64,000 nucleotides of DNA. Source: Breviolum minutum Mf 1.05b.01 (lineage: Eukaryota > Sar > Dinophyceae > Suessiales > Symbiodiniaceae). The notes beneath the pieces were generated by a model, which worked only from the letters and a program-made list of their open reading frames with translations, ran no database searches and was not told the DNA's origin. How positions within the stretch are numbered: the stretch's first letter is position 1; each line of letters opens with the position of its first letter. The position numbers were made by a program, and so were the translations under genes. The stretch spans positions 93,595 to 157,594 of the forward strand of contig DF239268.1 in assembly GCA_000507305.1 (NCBI GenBank), in the 5' to 3' direction. Of this stretch, positions 21,627 to 33,132 are shown piece by piece.

Positions 21627-21731
21627 ATGACGGATTCCCATGAGACGAAAAGGTATATATTTCCCTAGAAAATCGTTTATTTTCATGGTTAAATTAGTAG
21701 GAACATATTGACCATTTCCATGCATCCTATG
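21627..21731 (+). mobile_element. Family B copy, diverged
   Basis: CATGACGGATTCCCATG, CGTTTATTTTCATGG and CATTTCCATGCATCCTATG. Confidence 0.6.
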
Positions 21732-21852
21732 AGATATAGTTTCTGGAAGTCCAAAGACCATTAAAGAAATGGTCTTATAAAGTGATTTATTTCATCAACA
21801 ATTTTCAGGGGGCTATCTTTGTTAAATAGCCGGCTTGTGACTTACAGGGCTG

Positions 21853-21927
21853 TCTCCTACATTCACCATAAAAATCAACGATTCATGTAGCTAAATATAC
21901 AAAATCGTCCCATGGATCCGTCATGGG
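21853..21927 (-). mobile_element. Family B copy, partial
   Basis: TCCTACATTCACCATAAAAA, ATTCATGTAGCTAAATAT, CCCATGGATCCGTCATGGG. Confidence 0.65.
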
Positions 21928-21949
21928 TCATGGATCCCTGTGGGTTTAC

Positions 21950-22072
21950 CATAACAACCTGACCTTAGTAAATGGGTTATAGCCTACTTAGAAATGGGGT
22001 ATTCCTTGGGGTTGTAAACCCATTGATCCTAACCATTGATCCTATCTTCCGTCCCGGGACATCCAAGTAGTG
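21950..22072. repeat. Family L copy, 5' eroded
   Basis: Shares GGGGTATTCCTTGGGGTT and CGGGACATCCAAGTAG with the 34.65-kb copy. Confidence 0.7.
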
Positions 22073-22159
22073 ATTTACATGGTTTACATGGTTTACCATA
22101 AAAACCTCGCCAGCTGACATCCACCACCCGGACCCACCCCCCGTCGGACCCCAGCGGAG

Positions 22160-22318
22160 CTCCGCCGGGTCGGTCAGGCACCGCCGAAGCGGGTGCGGTT
22201 GACATCTCCGGCACCGGCGCCCGATGATGGCATGGACGCCTTGCTGGCGGCCGCCGAGGCGGCTGGAGCCACGGCGCTGGCGGAGGAGACTTCACCCACC
22301 GGGTGGGGATGGTGCATT
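22160..22318 (+). CDS. GC-rich exon-like block
   Basis: About 70% GC, unlike its surroundings. The favoured frame reads RRVGQAPPKRVRLTSPAPAP then DDGMDALLAAAEAAGATALA and EETSPTGW, with a PKRVR basic patch. Other frames and the antisense are also open because of the composition, so the frame is a judgement. Confidence 0.42.
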
Positions 22319-22650
22319 TTACCTTGGAACTCATGGGATTTCAACTACCAACCTTCCTCAACTGGTGAGTTGATCCCCGGAGTTCTGAATGCCATCAACA
22401 GGTGTGGTAGTATGTGATTTTGTTTTTTGGAAGTTTATTTTTTTGGGAGAATTTGTTGGGTGATGATGATGAGGATGAAGCTTTTGTTTTTGTCCAGATT
22501 TGGGAGAGAACGGGTGAACAAGAATTCAAACGTTTTTTTTGCTTAGCTGACAGAAGAGTTTCTGTCTCTTTGTTATCCATGAGTTTTTGATAGCTTCGGT
22601 GAAAGCTATGTCTTGTTTGCTGTTTCACTTTTTGATGGATGACATTTGCT

Positions 22651-22768
22651 GATGGAAGTCAACCACTTAAAAAATGGTGGCTCCTTTCGGATGATGATAA
22701 ACCATTGATTGAAAAATGGGTGGTTCCTAAACCAACTTATAAAAAGATTCTGGCCAAGGACTTCCAGG
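22651..22768 (+). mobile_element. Family K copy
   Basis: GATGGAAGTCAACCACTT...GGCCAAGGACTTCCAG. Confidence 0.82.
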
Positions 22769-23048
22769 TTTTTTTCACAAAAAGCATGGTTCCAACATCT
22801 CTTGCTTTGCAGAGACTTCGGAGTGAGGCTGGCAAGTGTGCCAACTGGGGGATTCCCATGATTTCCTAAACCAAACCAAAAATATCCTCCCTTTTGGAAG
22901 GTTTTTACACGTCCCCAGATGTCACCCAAGGTCACGGTGACTTGAAGGTGCTTTTAACCATTTTTTTCCCTAAAATACCATCGACGGTGACTGGATGGAG
23001 GATCCACTGCTCCATCCACCCCTCCTCCATCCCTCCATCTGCCTCCAG

Positions 23049-23155
23049 GACTTTGTTGGGGACAGCCGTCCTCCCAGCGGCCTCTTCTGGTCCGATACCT
23101 TGTCGTCGAAACCTTCCAAGGCCGTGCCGGCGGCCGCGACGGTCAATCCGTTGAG
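23049..23155 (+). CDS. Exon with clear splice signals
   Basis: CTGCCTCCAG acceptor, frame DFVGDSRPPSGLFWSDTLSS then KPSKAVPAAATVNPLR, and donor TTGAG|GTGGCG. GC-rich against an AT-rich background. Product unknown. Confidence 0.55.
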
Positions 23156-23805
23156 GTGGCGTGGGGGTGCAATGGTGGTGTGGGTTGTTTGGGGATGGCA
23201 GAAAACACCAATGAACTTATATATAAACAACGAAAACAATGTTGGGATCAACAAGTGGCTCAGAAGGGGTAAAGTTGAAAAGAAGTGTTTTTGTTTGATG
23301 TGAAATGGCATGGTTTTTCAGGTTTGTTTTGTTTTGACATACTATAGGATTTTATTAAAGTATTCGTTCATGAAATTAAATTTTGAACCCCCAATATCTT
23401 TTGCATGCAATTCTTGAACAAACACCACTGCACCACCCATAGGATCAATTCGGACGGACCGTATATCTATATACCTACATCTATAGTTTGTTGAGTTTCT
23501 GTGTCTATAAGAAAATTGGTGAGGTAAATTTACCAGTCCCCATTCAGTCCATATAGTCTTGGATTTGTTTTGTTTAATGTGTTTTTTTTTTAGCTTTCTA
23601 CGGATCCTACCATGGGAATTCATCACCATCAATGCCCACCATTTGGGAGAATATGTTTCACTTTTTCCAGGCATTTTTTCAAGCAAATCCAAGTATATAG
23701 TGGGGGAAAAAAGATTCGAAGACAAATCCAGCATGTCTAGATGACCTTAACTTGGAACTCCAGAGAAAAACGACGAGAAAGAATGGCGGAATCCGGCTAC
23801 TCGGA

Positions 23806-23940
23806 TGATCACCCCATTTAGTTAAGTGGTTGTTTAACTTAAGGTGTTACCGGATTACTAGCCATTTATAACTAGTCCCTACTTTTGGAACTTACTAACC
23901 ATGGTTACGAGCCACTTACTCAACGGGATGATCCTGAAAA
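23806..23940. repeat. Family L copy
   Basis: GCTACTCGGATGATCACCCC...CAACGGGATGATCCTG. Confidence 0.65.
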
Positions 23941-24079
23941 CGTATCAGTTGGATGAAGACGCAAATCATGACTCACATGAAAAATGGGGTCGAATTTCCT
24001 AACATCCCAGTGACGAGTACCTTACAGGGACTCTTAAATAACTTTAGGGTAACAGTAACAGGTATCATTACTATGGGCA

Positions 24080-24232
24080 TCTATATGGGTATGTAATTAT
24101 ATATTGGGTGTGGCCCCTTCCCAGTAACAGTGGCAAATAAAGGTTTATAGGGATTCCCTACTAAAAATGTAATAATCCTGGTGGTCACTGTTACTGGGAA
24201 GGGGCCATACCCAAATTATATAGGTATATAAC
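24080..24232 (+). mobile_element. Family M copy with extended palindromic arms
   Basis: Inner repeats GGCCCCTTCCCAGTAACAGT...ACTGTTACTGGGAAGGGGCC (24112-24206) sit inside outer arms TGGGTATGTAATTATATAT / AATTATATAGGTATATAACC. Confidence 0.82.
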
Positions 24233-24339
24233 CCCGGAAGTGCAGAGACCAGTAAAAAACAAAAGGTTTCACCAAAGAATTTCTGTTAAGTAATGAACCT
24301 TAATCATAAAAAACACCTGGGGAGTATTGTTTTGATAGT

Positions 24340-24404
24340 ACCCATACCATCCATGTATGGTATATTTACCTACATTTGGTTGATACATGGATTGTTTGGG
24401 GTAG
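24340..24404 (+). mobile_element. Family B copy, internally deleted
   Basis: ACCCATACCATCCATGTATG, ACCTACATTTGGTTGATAC, then an eroded 3' end. Confidence 0.6.
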
Positions 24405-24448
24405 TTTTTGTTTGGCCTGCTTCAAGGGGCGAGAGCGGTTTGAGTTAG

Positions 24449-24560
24449 AAAGCGCTTCGACGGCTGGAAACTTGCACGCCGCACGTTTCAGATCTTCTCG
24501 CCAAGTCTGATGCTATCTCTCAAACTCGTTTCCTAGCTGAGTACCTCCATGTTTGGTACC
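24449..24560 (+). CDS. Exon-like block
   Basis: Acceptor TTTGAGTTAG, then KALRRLETCTPHVSDLLAKS and DAISQTRFLAEYLHVW. Good helical protein character; product unknown. Confidence 0.5.
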
Positions 24561-25486
24561 TGAACATGTTCGTGATGGTACTGTTTTTCCCTAAAATGAT
24601 CAAGCCATACATGTGTTTTAATCATAGTTAATTGAAACTATAAACTATCAAGGTTGATGATCAAAACTATATCAATGTATACCCTGAAAGTCAAAGTAAA
24701 TTTTATGGTCAGGATCTACTTTGCATCCACCACCCCACCCAGGATGCCAGTTACCACCAGAATAATGTTGGGGGGTACATCCGAGATACCAAAAAATGGG
24801 ATTTATAGGAAGCCGTGACAGCTTGGAAGGTGGACCGCGCCTTTTTGAAGGCCCTGGTCGAGCCATTCAGCCCGAGTGAAGGGCCAATTGCGGCCATTCA
24901 ACTTGGCACACCTTGCGTCCGCTTCTCTCCTTTCAGAGGGGCCGGTTCCAAAGAAGCTGGAGCGGCTGGCTACCGCCTTCAGGAAAGCCCCGCTGGGAAA
25001 TGAATCATATCCGGATCGGAAGGCCGACCGGGTCTGATAATTTTCCCGGAATTCCTTGGCTACAATACATCCTGCACGCAAGAAGGGGCGGAGACGGCTG
25101 GCCTATAAGGCCGCATGATATGTCGACCAGTTGTGAAGGGGACCAGTATGCAGGGGCTGTTTTGCGACCAGTCATCGCCGAGATAAGTGGATGCTTCTAC
25201 ACGACTCAGGGCAGGCGACAAGCGGTGCTTCCATGCCATACTTTCTGTCCATGGTCATGATGATGTTCCCGGGACGGCCATCCACGCAGGGATTTACCAA
25301 CCTTCAGCGATTTGCGCCTTGGCAATGGAAAGTTTCGTCGACAAAAAACCCACACACGCACGCACGTTCGCACACTTTGAGTTTCGCGAATATTCCTACA
25401 AATTTCAAGATCTATGTTAATTATATTCCCAAAATATTTTTTTTACTTACTTGACATTTACTTGACTACTTCTTGCTTGCTAACAG

Positions 25487-25606
25487 ACGTGATCTGTATC
25501 CGTGGCTCTAAAACTGAGGATGGCCTGTACTTGGTTGGGTGGAATTGCCGTGGCTCGGTTGAAATTCAAGTGCGACAGCACCTCGACGCATCGAGGCCGA
25601 ATGCTT
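25487..25606 (+). CDS. Exon-like block in the MITE-poor island
   Basis: TTGCTAACAG acceptor, then DVICIRGSKTEDGLYLVGWN and CRGSVEIQVRQHLDASRP. A second open block at about 25693-25850 reads DPEDDLPWEVRPGGSARFFV and TRLKDVAETDII. They may belong to one gene or to a decayed retroelement. Confidence 0.33.
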
Positions 25607-26546
25607 AACAGTACTCTCATTCATTGTTATATATACACTGGATCATGTGATATGACAATCCTGGCATGGCAATGGGATATTTGAGAGCCAGGACAAGATC
25701 CGGAAGATGACCTACCTTGGGAAGTTCGCCCTGGAGGCAGCGCTCGTTTCTTCGTCACTCGATTGAAAGATGTTGCAGAGACAGACATCATCATGTGTAT
25801 ATGGACCAGAACCCAACTGTCTCCTCTTGCAGAATGTCCTGTAGCCAGTTGAAGGGCACGGTGTTTCACGGGATGGAAACGTATTCAAGAAAATAATTCG
25901 CCGCGCTACAGTTTACAATCTGCAAAGAGATAAAGAGCAATTGTCATTTTCTGGCATAGCAAGTTAGGCGATCTCAAAACCTGCACTGCGTTCAGGCCTA
26001 CCCCGTCGCATTCTTGCGTAAAACAATTTCCTGCGACAAGGCCCGTTTGAGGAGATGTTTGGTTTGCCCCTGGTTTCTCTCAATGCCGAAATGGTGATGT
26101 GTCCAGTGAATCCAAGGCCGGGTTGTTGGAGGAGAAATTGAAGCAGCAACTTGGTGAAATGGAGGATGAGTTGATTCGTTCATTCCCATTTTTACAAACC
26201 TGCAAATTTCCAGAATTGGATCGTACATAACTGATAGCAAAGCCAAATTTGAGGATCGCACTTGGCAAGTTTTTGGACCACATATACATGCTTGATAGCT
26301 AAGGCGCGAAGTCTTCGGGTTCTATTCCTCCTCACGTGTCTCGTGCGCGATCAACCGTGAATGCCCTGCAGAGCTTCATCAGGTGTATGCGTTAGCGGTG
26401 GGGGGTCATTACGACGAGCTGCTCGCAGCCCGGTCAGTATACAGATGTGCAAGGTTCAGACGTGCAGTGAAACTTTTGGCTGAAGTCATTGGGATGAATG
26501 AGGCGCTTGTGTGTTTAACAGTCAGGTGCCTCGGCTCGCCAGGGAA

Positions 26547-27677
26547 CTATTGAAAGTTTGGGTTCGCAATTTCGAATTCTAGGGAAACACCCACCGTTCC
26601 CCAAGGTCCATTTATGGAAATGTCAAGCGGCCAGTACAATTCAGAAACAAAGTACGAGACCGGATCCCAATCTGTCAGTATCTGCAAATAAGATTGCCCT
26701 GCAGTTGAAATCATAGGTAGGTCATTTTGGTGTCTCTGTCGTGCTTTTTCTGAGTGTTCCAGTCGTGCGCGTAGCGGTTGTATTTCCACAAGTAATTGGA
26801 GATGCTGTCGTCGTAAATTTTTGCAAGCTAAAAGTTCCGTCTTGTTGTTTTCCCACGTTTGCACCATTAGCGGATTGAGAAATTGGTTTGCTGATTCGGC
26901 TGCTGCATCAACCACCGCGTTACCAATAGTCAAATAAGGGTCCTGCGGTTGTGTTTGGCCCTTTTCGAGTGTATGCGATGCCACCTTTGTCACCAAGTTG
27001 TCTGTCCCCTGATTCGCCCGGAAAAGTCGTATCAAGAGATCTGAATTCTTCTTGGTAAAGAGTATGGCCTCATTGTCAAGAGTCGTCACCATGTGCCAGC
27101 TGTTTTTTGCGTATGCACTATCAGTGACCACTTGTGATTTGATCTCAACATCGCATCCATTTGTTAATTTGAAAGAATTTTCCAACGCCACTACTACATC
27201 AAACTCATCACATTCAATGACTCTAGCGGCAAGAGTATGTTGCGTCCTTAGAGAATTGATATGCTGATGAGGTGGTTCACGAATGGCAGCATATGCTGCA
27301 CGGTCATGATTGTGATGGTGATCCAACTGCTGGTTGACGTAGCTGCGTTTCAAATGCATTTTGTGGTCATAACGAATGAGTGCCTCTGCATAAGATCTAA
27401 CTGCTTCTTCTAATGCAATGAGAATGTCTCTGTTGGGAATAGCACATGGACAAAACATCCAACCTAACGTGTTACAAACCCAAGATGGAAACGGCTGATG
27501 AAATCCCTTGGCTCGGAGAATAGCATTCCATTCCAATTGCAATTGATGCCATGTGGTTTCACGAATGTCGGGATATTGATCTAATTTACGATGCCTATGC
27601 AGGATTCTTTGAATGCGTCTGAGTTGACGAATGACCTGCGTGGTTGCGATTGATCGAATCAAATTCGTTCTAGGCAA
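26547..27677 (-). pseudogene. LINE (non-LTR retrotransposon) ORF2 3' part, post-RT linker plus RNase H, 5'-truncated
   Basis: A single open frame of 376 codons on the minus strand. Residues 40-140 match the linker I associate with dinoflagellate LINE polyproteins (W-x-AILRAKGF, SWVCNTLGW, LEEAVRSYAEAL, QQLDHH, AYAAIREP). Residues 150-262 have the order of an RNase HI fold: a strand pair, TDSAYA with Asp186, NSDLLIRLFR at 211-220, KVASH at 231-235 and GNAVVDAAAE at 252-261 with Asp257. The first RNase H strand is poorly conserved. No reverse transcriptase or endonuclease is seen upstream (27678-28600 on this strand), so the copy is 5'-truncated, as usual for target-primed LINE insertion. It runs against the prevailing exon direction and the frame is intact, so the insertion is fairly young. 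The ATG at 27677 is probably internal to the original protein. Confidence 0.7.
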
Positions 27678-28001
27678 TCCAAGGGTTGAGGCGGTTCCAC
27701 ACGCAAGCCTGCAGATCCAGGCCAGAAAACTTCAACTGAAACTGATCCAGCCCAATTAGCTTTCGAAACTGCAAACGGCGGCGATCTCCAATGAGGACCC
27801 TTGGACAGAGCCGTCGCAGGCAAGGCGGAGAGTCCAGCAAAAGTTGAATCCAGCAAAATGAGTCTAGCAAACGTTGAATCACAAAAGGATCCCAAGGAGG
27901 CCTCAACCAACCCATGCTGAGAAGAGGGAAAAAAAGGGCAAAACAGTGGTTGTTTACCTTCCGGTAAACTAACAGTTCGCACCTGCCAGGAGGCCAGAGC
28001 A
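27678..28001. other. No recognisable gene
   Basis: Sequence upstream of the truncated LINE, with repeated motifs CAGCAAAAGTTGAATC / CTAGCAAACGTTGAATC at 27836-27880. No RT motif on the minus strand. Confidence 0.4.
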
Positions 28002-28200
28002 ATGCCGTACAAAATGACTGAATTGGATGGCTTGGCTGGCATTTTGCTTGCGCGTCATACTGTTGGACGATTGTCGTTGAGCCGAGATGAACAAGTTGGT
28101 CTTTATAAGAAATGCGATTCAGTGCTTCCTTCTTTGTCGTACCAGTTGCACCGTCTCCAAGCTGATGGTACATGGAAGGAAGCACAAGCTAGGAGTTGCG
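28002..28200 (+). CDS. Exon-like block beside the LINE
   Basis: Reads MTELDGLAGILLARHTVGRL, RDEQVGLYKKCDSVLPSLSY and QLHRLQADGTWKEAQA. A further short block at about 28347-28391 reads EKFELRERLGYQART after TTTGCAG. The antisense frame is also long, so strand is not certain. Confidence 0.32.
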
Positions 28201-28913
28201 TTGCTAGCACAGTGTTCATCCAGGGCCGGAGACAGCCAGCATCCCCGGAAGCGTGATGATCGCCAGGGCTTCACAGCCCACTTGAAGGCGGGCTGGCAAA
28301 GACCAAGCTGAAAGTTTCTTTGAAATGCCGTGAATTTTGTTTGCAGGAGAAATTCGAACTGCGCGAGAGGCTTGGCTATCAGGCAAGAACACAGTTCGTG
28401 GTGAGCATTGGGATTCTTCCAGGAGATATTCTGAAGTGAATGTGTTTAGGCTGAAATTCAGCCCGTTGCTGGCAATTTGGCCCATATGTACCATACGTAC
28501 TCCCAAGTGAAAGTCTCATGTGAACTTTAGTATGACGTTTTTAGTCCGAAATTCAAACTTGCAAACCATTTCATCTGAATTCAACTCTCACTTGATGGAA
28601 TGGAAAGAGCAGTCTTTTTGCAACCGCAGCTAGTCACAGCAGGGACACATCTGCAACCTTGTTAGAAAGGGACAAATTTTGGAAAAAAAGTCCAAAAAAA
28701 ACTGAGGTCTTGGTGAGCAAATTCCATGTCAACATGTTAAATTGCAATATATATAGCCCCAAAATTCAACGGCTGGAACAGCTGAGGATGCGAACTTGTG
28801 CGTGTGTGCGTGTGTGTGATTCGTTCTGGTGTCTCTATATCTACACATGCTCACCACTGATTTACTTCAGATATTTGTATGTGTGTGTTTTCATTTACGG
28901 CATGTTTCTGCAG

Positions 28914-28988
28914 TTCCGGCCGAACGTTCGCCGTCGCTCGATCGACGCTACGCAATGTTGGGCGGCGGCGAGCATAAAGCTCATGGGC
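28914..28988 (+). CDS. Exon with clear splice signals
   Basis: TTTCTGCAG acceptor, frame PAERSPSLDRRYAMLGGGEH then KAHG, and a GT immediately after GGGC. GC-rich, arginine-containing segment in AT-rich DNA. Confidence 0.48.
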
Positions 28989-29671
28989 GTATATTGACCT
29001 TCAAATACAGTAAACGTCAAATATTCATACAAATCAATGTATCATTCCCCTGGGTCCTACAATAATCGGCCCCCAAACTGTTGGATATGTGTAATGTCGG
29101 TTTTACTTTGGGCCAAACATCTCGTTTACAAGTATAGGGCCTTCTGCCCCGGAACGACAACAGAGGTGAAACAACCCTTCCCAGCCTTCGCAGTGAGCCA
29201 GCTTGGCTGTGAGGCCTACGGGGCTCATGAGTTCCGCCGAAGCAAGAAAGTTGGCGGCTAGCAAGAAGTCCAAGTGACTCGGATTTTTTGTTGCTTTTCC
29301 GTCGTCCATAACAGTTGCCCAATTGCTTTACAATAAAATATTCCAGTTGAAGTTTGGAGATCATTTCATTGTTAGTTTTTTCATGATCATTTGTTCTGGG
29401 GTTGCTGTTAGGAGACATTTTTTGACGGTCCAAGTTAACCAGTCATTGGGTTCTTCTAAAACTGGTCATTGGGGTTGCCTCCTAAACTTGAAGGTGGCCT
29501 TGATGGTTCAAAAAAAAACATACTTCTTTGTTGGCCCAAAATCCCCAGTTATCTCCGTGTATTTATGGGGCCCCTTTAAATAGGGTGAAATAACCCATGC
29601 AAAACCCACTTTTTTTCGGCCAAAGTTTTTACAAAACTCCATTTATTTAGAACAGAACGATCCTACTAGTC

Positions 29672-29732
29672 AAGAACTAGGGTTCTAGGATCTCCAAACC
29701 ACCAGTTTCGAGATCCCATGATTCTTTGGGTA
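29672..29732 (+). mobile_element. Family E 3' half
   Basis: GGGTTCTAGGATCTCCAAAC...CATGATTCTTTGGGTA; marks the right border of the element-poor island. Confidence 0.7.
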
Positions 29733-29886
29733 GATACCAAAAATGATGGGTGTTGGGAAATGTATCTCCGGCTTGTTGAATATGACAGTTTTGGGTATCA
29801 ATTGGTTGCCCCTGTCTTTTTGTGGTGTTGGATGCCCCAGTCCTTTTTTTGCCAAACCGAGACCCTTTAAGTCAAGCTGACCATTA

Positions 29887-29924
29887 CTCGGTGGTGATTT
29901 CAAACATGTTTCATTTTCACTCCT
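29887..29924 (+). mobile_element. Family A fragment A14 (5' end only)
   Basis: CTCGGTGGTGATTTCAAAC and TTCATTTTCACTCC, then unrelated GC-rich sequence. Confidence 0.55.
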
Positions 29925-30282
29925 TGCGCAGCGCCAACATCTCAGGTGACACTGTTGGTGAAGCCGCCGGTCCAACGGCCACATGATGGAAGTCCTGGGA
30001 GATCTTACACTTCCAAAAACACTAAGATGAGCAACGCTCAAAACGCTCACAACCCCTTTACTGATTGGTTCATAAGGATCTTTACAATGGCTTAATTCTT
30101 AAAAACCCCATATAAGTGGGTAGTTTGTCAGCCCCGTTTTTTGCGGCAAAACAACCAAGGTTTTGGTCACTGTAAAAACCTGTTCCCTAAAAAAGGGCCA
30201 TTTCAAAAGGAAAGTAGTCTTCCAATCCCAGTGTTTCAGGTACGAGCAGTTAGTTTCAGGGAGATCTATGTTGGGGACTTTT

Positions 30283-30377
30283 TGGCAATTCCAACCGTGC
30301 TGGTGACCTTTTTGGGATGATGAGTTTACGTGACCAACCAACGATCGGGAATCAAAAGGATCACTTTGAATCACCTG
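30283..30377 (-). mobile_element. Family F copy F5, reverse
   Basis: GTGACCTTTTTGGGATG, CCAACGATCGGGAATC, CACTTTGAATCACCTG. Confidence 0.7.
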
Positions 30378-30797
30378 TTTTTTTTCTGCGTTTTCAAGTT
30401 GCCATCGACCATACGTTTTTTTCGTTTGAGTGGAAGGGGTTGCTGATGAGAAAAAAAACCATGTTTTCTTCCTCACTACAATTGGCGACTTGAAAACGGA
30501 ACAAGACAGACAAACCATTCAAAACAACGATCCGCGACAATTCCAGGACTTCCAGGGAATATAATACACATGTCCAAACGCGGTGGACATTGGATCCAGC
30601 CATCAGCCGCTACCTTGGATTGTAATCAGCATGGCACTCAAGGAGCCATATCGACAGACTTGGGATGATGAAAAATTCTCATCCCTGGTGCCAGCTTGGA
30701 TTTTTTCAGGAAGTTAGGAAAAATTGTTAGGATCAGTGGGTTATACCCCCAAGGAATACCCCATCAATAGGTAGGTTAGGTTATCACCCACTTACTT

Positions 30798-30899
30798 ACT
30801 CCCGAACATTAACATGGAACCCCAAAATGGAGATTTGGAAGATGATTTTCCTCTTCAATGGGTTGATTTTTAGGTTCCATGTTAATTTTTGGGGGTGTA
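30798..30899. mobile_element. Family D copy nested in an L repeat
   Basis: TACTCCCGAACATTAACATG...TTAATTTTTGGGGGTGTA; L-type arms lie at 30730-30797 and 30900-30945. Confidence 0.8.
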
Positions 30900-31290
30900 T
30901 CCTTTTAGAATCCTTTTACTAACTTCCTGGGACATCCTAGCGATTCACACCCACAAATATTGAAAAAATGGCAACGGTGTTTGGCACTCAGTTGGATGAT
31001 GAGCTCACCAAATCATGACGACTTACATAACCCAGACACTTAATGTTTTCCATCGTAGATTTACCTAGATTTGGGTAGTTTAGGGTGTAAATATAGGTAA
31101 AATACACCATACATTGAGTGTTTGGCTAAAGTTGAAATAGATGGCTTTCACCAAACCTCCATTTATTCAAAGGGTTATTTTCCGTCATTAAAAGTGGGAT
31201 GGATGAGTGAATTTCTCCAACAAAAAGGATGAAAATCCGATGTTTTTCGGAGAGCCGACTGAGTGTACGCCTGAAAATAGGGAAGGGCTG

Positions 31291-31355
31291 GTTTACCATA
31301 AAAAATCAACCATTCATGTAGGTAAACATGCAATCGTCCCATGGATCCTATATGG
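31291..31355 (-). mobile_element. Family B copy, 3' half
   Basis: TTTACCATAAAAAATCAACC...CCCATGGATCCTATATGGG. Confidence 0.65.
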
Positions 31356-31426
31356 GTACTTCACAACCACGGGTTTCTATTTACAAAATCCCCATGAACA
31401 CAAACGATCGATGGCTGCCCAATTCC

Positions 31427-31547
31427 TTCCCCCCTGAAACTAACAGTTCGCCTGTGAAAATAGGGACCCCCTGGAAGTTTGGAGATTCCGAACTTGGGAA
31501 ACCCATCCATTTTTTTTGGGCGAACATGTTAGTTTTAGGGAGGGTAG
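31427..31547. mobile_element. Family D copy
   Basis: TTCCCCCCTGAAACTAACAG...TTAGTTTTAGGGAGGGTA. Confidence 0.83.
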
Positions 31548-31669
31548 TTGATAGGAACAAAGATGGGAGGATTGGAAATATTGACCTTCCTACTAATTTG
31601 CTAGAAGAAAAACACGGAAACGTTTTTTGATGACATATATGGAAAATGTTGTATAGGTTAAAAGTTAGG

Positions 31670-31758
31670 GGCTGGTATGTTTACCTACTAAATGTTCCAT
31701 TAAAAAAGAGGTAGGTAAATATATATATATATATATATATCAGTCCCATGGATCCGTA
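31670..31758 (-). mobile_element. Family B copy with an embedded (AT)n
   Basis: GGCTGGTATGTTTACCTAC...CAGTCCCATGGATCCGTAAT with an expanded AT run at 31719-31740. Confidence 0.65.
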
Positions 31759-31787
31759 ATGTGTTAAGCTGTTTTTTGTTAGCCATG

Positions 31788-31915
31788 GAAGTCAAAGACC
31801 ATGTGGAAAATAGCTCCCTGAAATATATAGGTCACTGACAAGGGTCCCTCCAATTAGGGGATCATAAACCCTTGGAATTGTTGATGAAATAAATCCCTAC
31901 TAAAACACTGGTCTC
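31788..31915. repeat. Family J copy
   Basis: GGAAGTCAAAGACCATG...GTTGATGAAATAAATCCCTA. Related pieces at 4086-4160, 37455-37520, 48050-48183 and 21740-21842. Confidence 0.6.
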
Positions 31916-32165
31916 TTGCAATTCAGGCCATTTATTTATCATGGTCTTTAAGGACTCGTAGGGTGTAATTATACTCGAGATGTTTTTCGATTCCAAAGTC
32001 GATTTGGGAGATCTTCGAGAATGGTGAAATACCATCCCTGAAATGAACTCTTGGATTTTGTTTAAGGCAAGTTTTTACTTTGTAGCATGGTAAATCACCA
32101 TCTTTGACCACCATTTGGTAGAATATCTTTTATGTGTTTCTAAGTATCTTCAGCAAATCGAAGAA

Positions 32166-32261
32166 CATAGCACCTGAAAATGGATGGTCGGGAGAGGATC
32201 CTTTCATTTTGGGATGGCTTATTTTCAGGAGTAGCTCGCTGTTAGTTTTAGAGAGTGTATA
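32166..32261. mobile_element. Family D copy, 5' eroded
   Basis: CACCTGAAAATGGATGGTCG...GTTAGTTTTAGAGAGTGTA. Confidence 0.72.
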
Positions 32262-32647
32262 TGGCAGCTGTTTAAAAGGGGTTTCAAAGACAACTCTGAC
32301 ACACTCCTGGAACATACCGCAGACCCTCAACAACCTGTTTATGGTTTGGAAATCCTGAATCATATTTGTATCTTGGGGTACATGGGGTATGTTCTTCCTT
32401 TCCGGTTCTGTTGGAATTTTCTTAGAGGGTTTCTAGTATGAGCAGTGAACAAAAGGGTTCGAAAGATTATACAACCCAATTAGAGATCTTTCAAGAAGGA
32501 TACTACAGGGGCCCTCGGTCAGTAGCGAAGTAGTACTAAGGATTCTACAACCCAGTTATATGGAAACTAGATGAGATATGCATGTCATATAGCCAAACAC
32601 TGAATGTATGGTCTATTTACCTTATAAATATGGGATTCATGATTATA

Positions 32648-32747
32648 CTGTTGATGGAAGAAAACCTGCACCAATTGATAGGTAGTTTATCCCATTGTTT
32701 ACAGGGTTTATGTATCCCAGGTGGTGCAGGATTTCTTCCATCAACAG
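32648..32747 (+). mobile_element. Family H copy, TA TSD
   Basis: CTGTTGATGGAAGAAAACC...ATTTCTTCCATCAACAG between TA at 32646 and 32748. Confidence 0.88.
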
Positions 32748-32899
32748 TATTATGCTGGTGTTTTTTTTTCAGCAAGTTGTATAAATTGTAGAACCATAGA
32801 TATTTAGATGCCAAGTTGGCAAAGCTTCCTTTATTTTGTTGCTTCAAAAAAGAGGCCCCGAACAAAACCAAGCCAACAAAAACATTCCTGATGTTTCCT

Positions 32900-33008
32900 C
32901 ATACCCTGGAAGTCCAACCTTGCCAGCATTTTTTAGTCCGGTTGGGAACTCCGAGTTTCACCATTATTTATAGGTTGGGGTTGGCAACATCTGGCAAGTA
33001 CACCCTGG
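32900..33008. mobile_element. Family K copy, abuts a D-like copy
   Basis: ATACCCTGGAAGTCCAACC...CATCTGGCAAGTACACCCTG. Confidence 0.65.
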
Positions 33009-33117
33009 AAGATTAACGCCTGGAACATACAAATCATCCATGAAAAGAAAGGAACATGATCTTTCTTCCAAACCTCCATGAGGAATTATGTTCCAGCCGT
33101 TAATCTTCGGGAGCGTA
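32999..33117. mobile_element. Family D-like copy
   Basis: TACACCCTGGAAGATTAACG...GTTAATCTTCGGGAGCGTA. Confidence 0.75.
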
Positions 33118-33132
33118 AAGAAGTTTAGCATT

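Noticed and set aside
23342-23734. 130-codon minus-strand frame
   Set aside because: AT-rich, low-complexity Lys/Asn content and no splice or start context; the plus side has an equally open short frame.
26296-26328. tRNA-like A box (TAGCTAAGGCG) and B box (GGGTTCTATTCC)
   Set aside because: The boxes are only about 12 nt apart and no acceptor or anticodon stem can be drawn, so no tRNA or SINE head is supported.
30099-30518. 139-codon minus-strand frame
   Set aside because: It crosses D- and F-type repeats and has no protein-like features apart from them.
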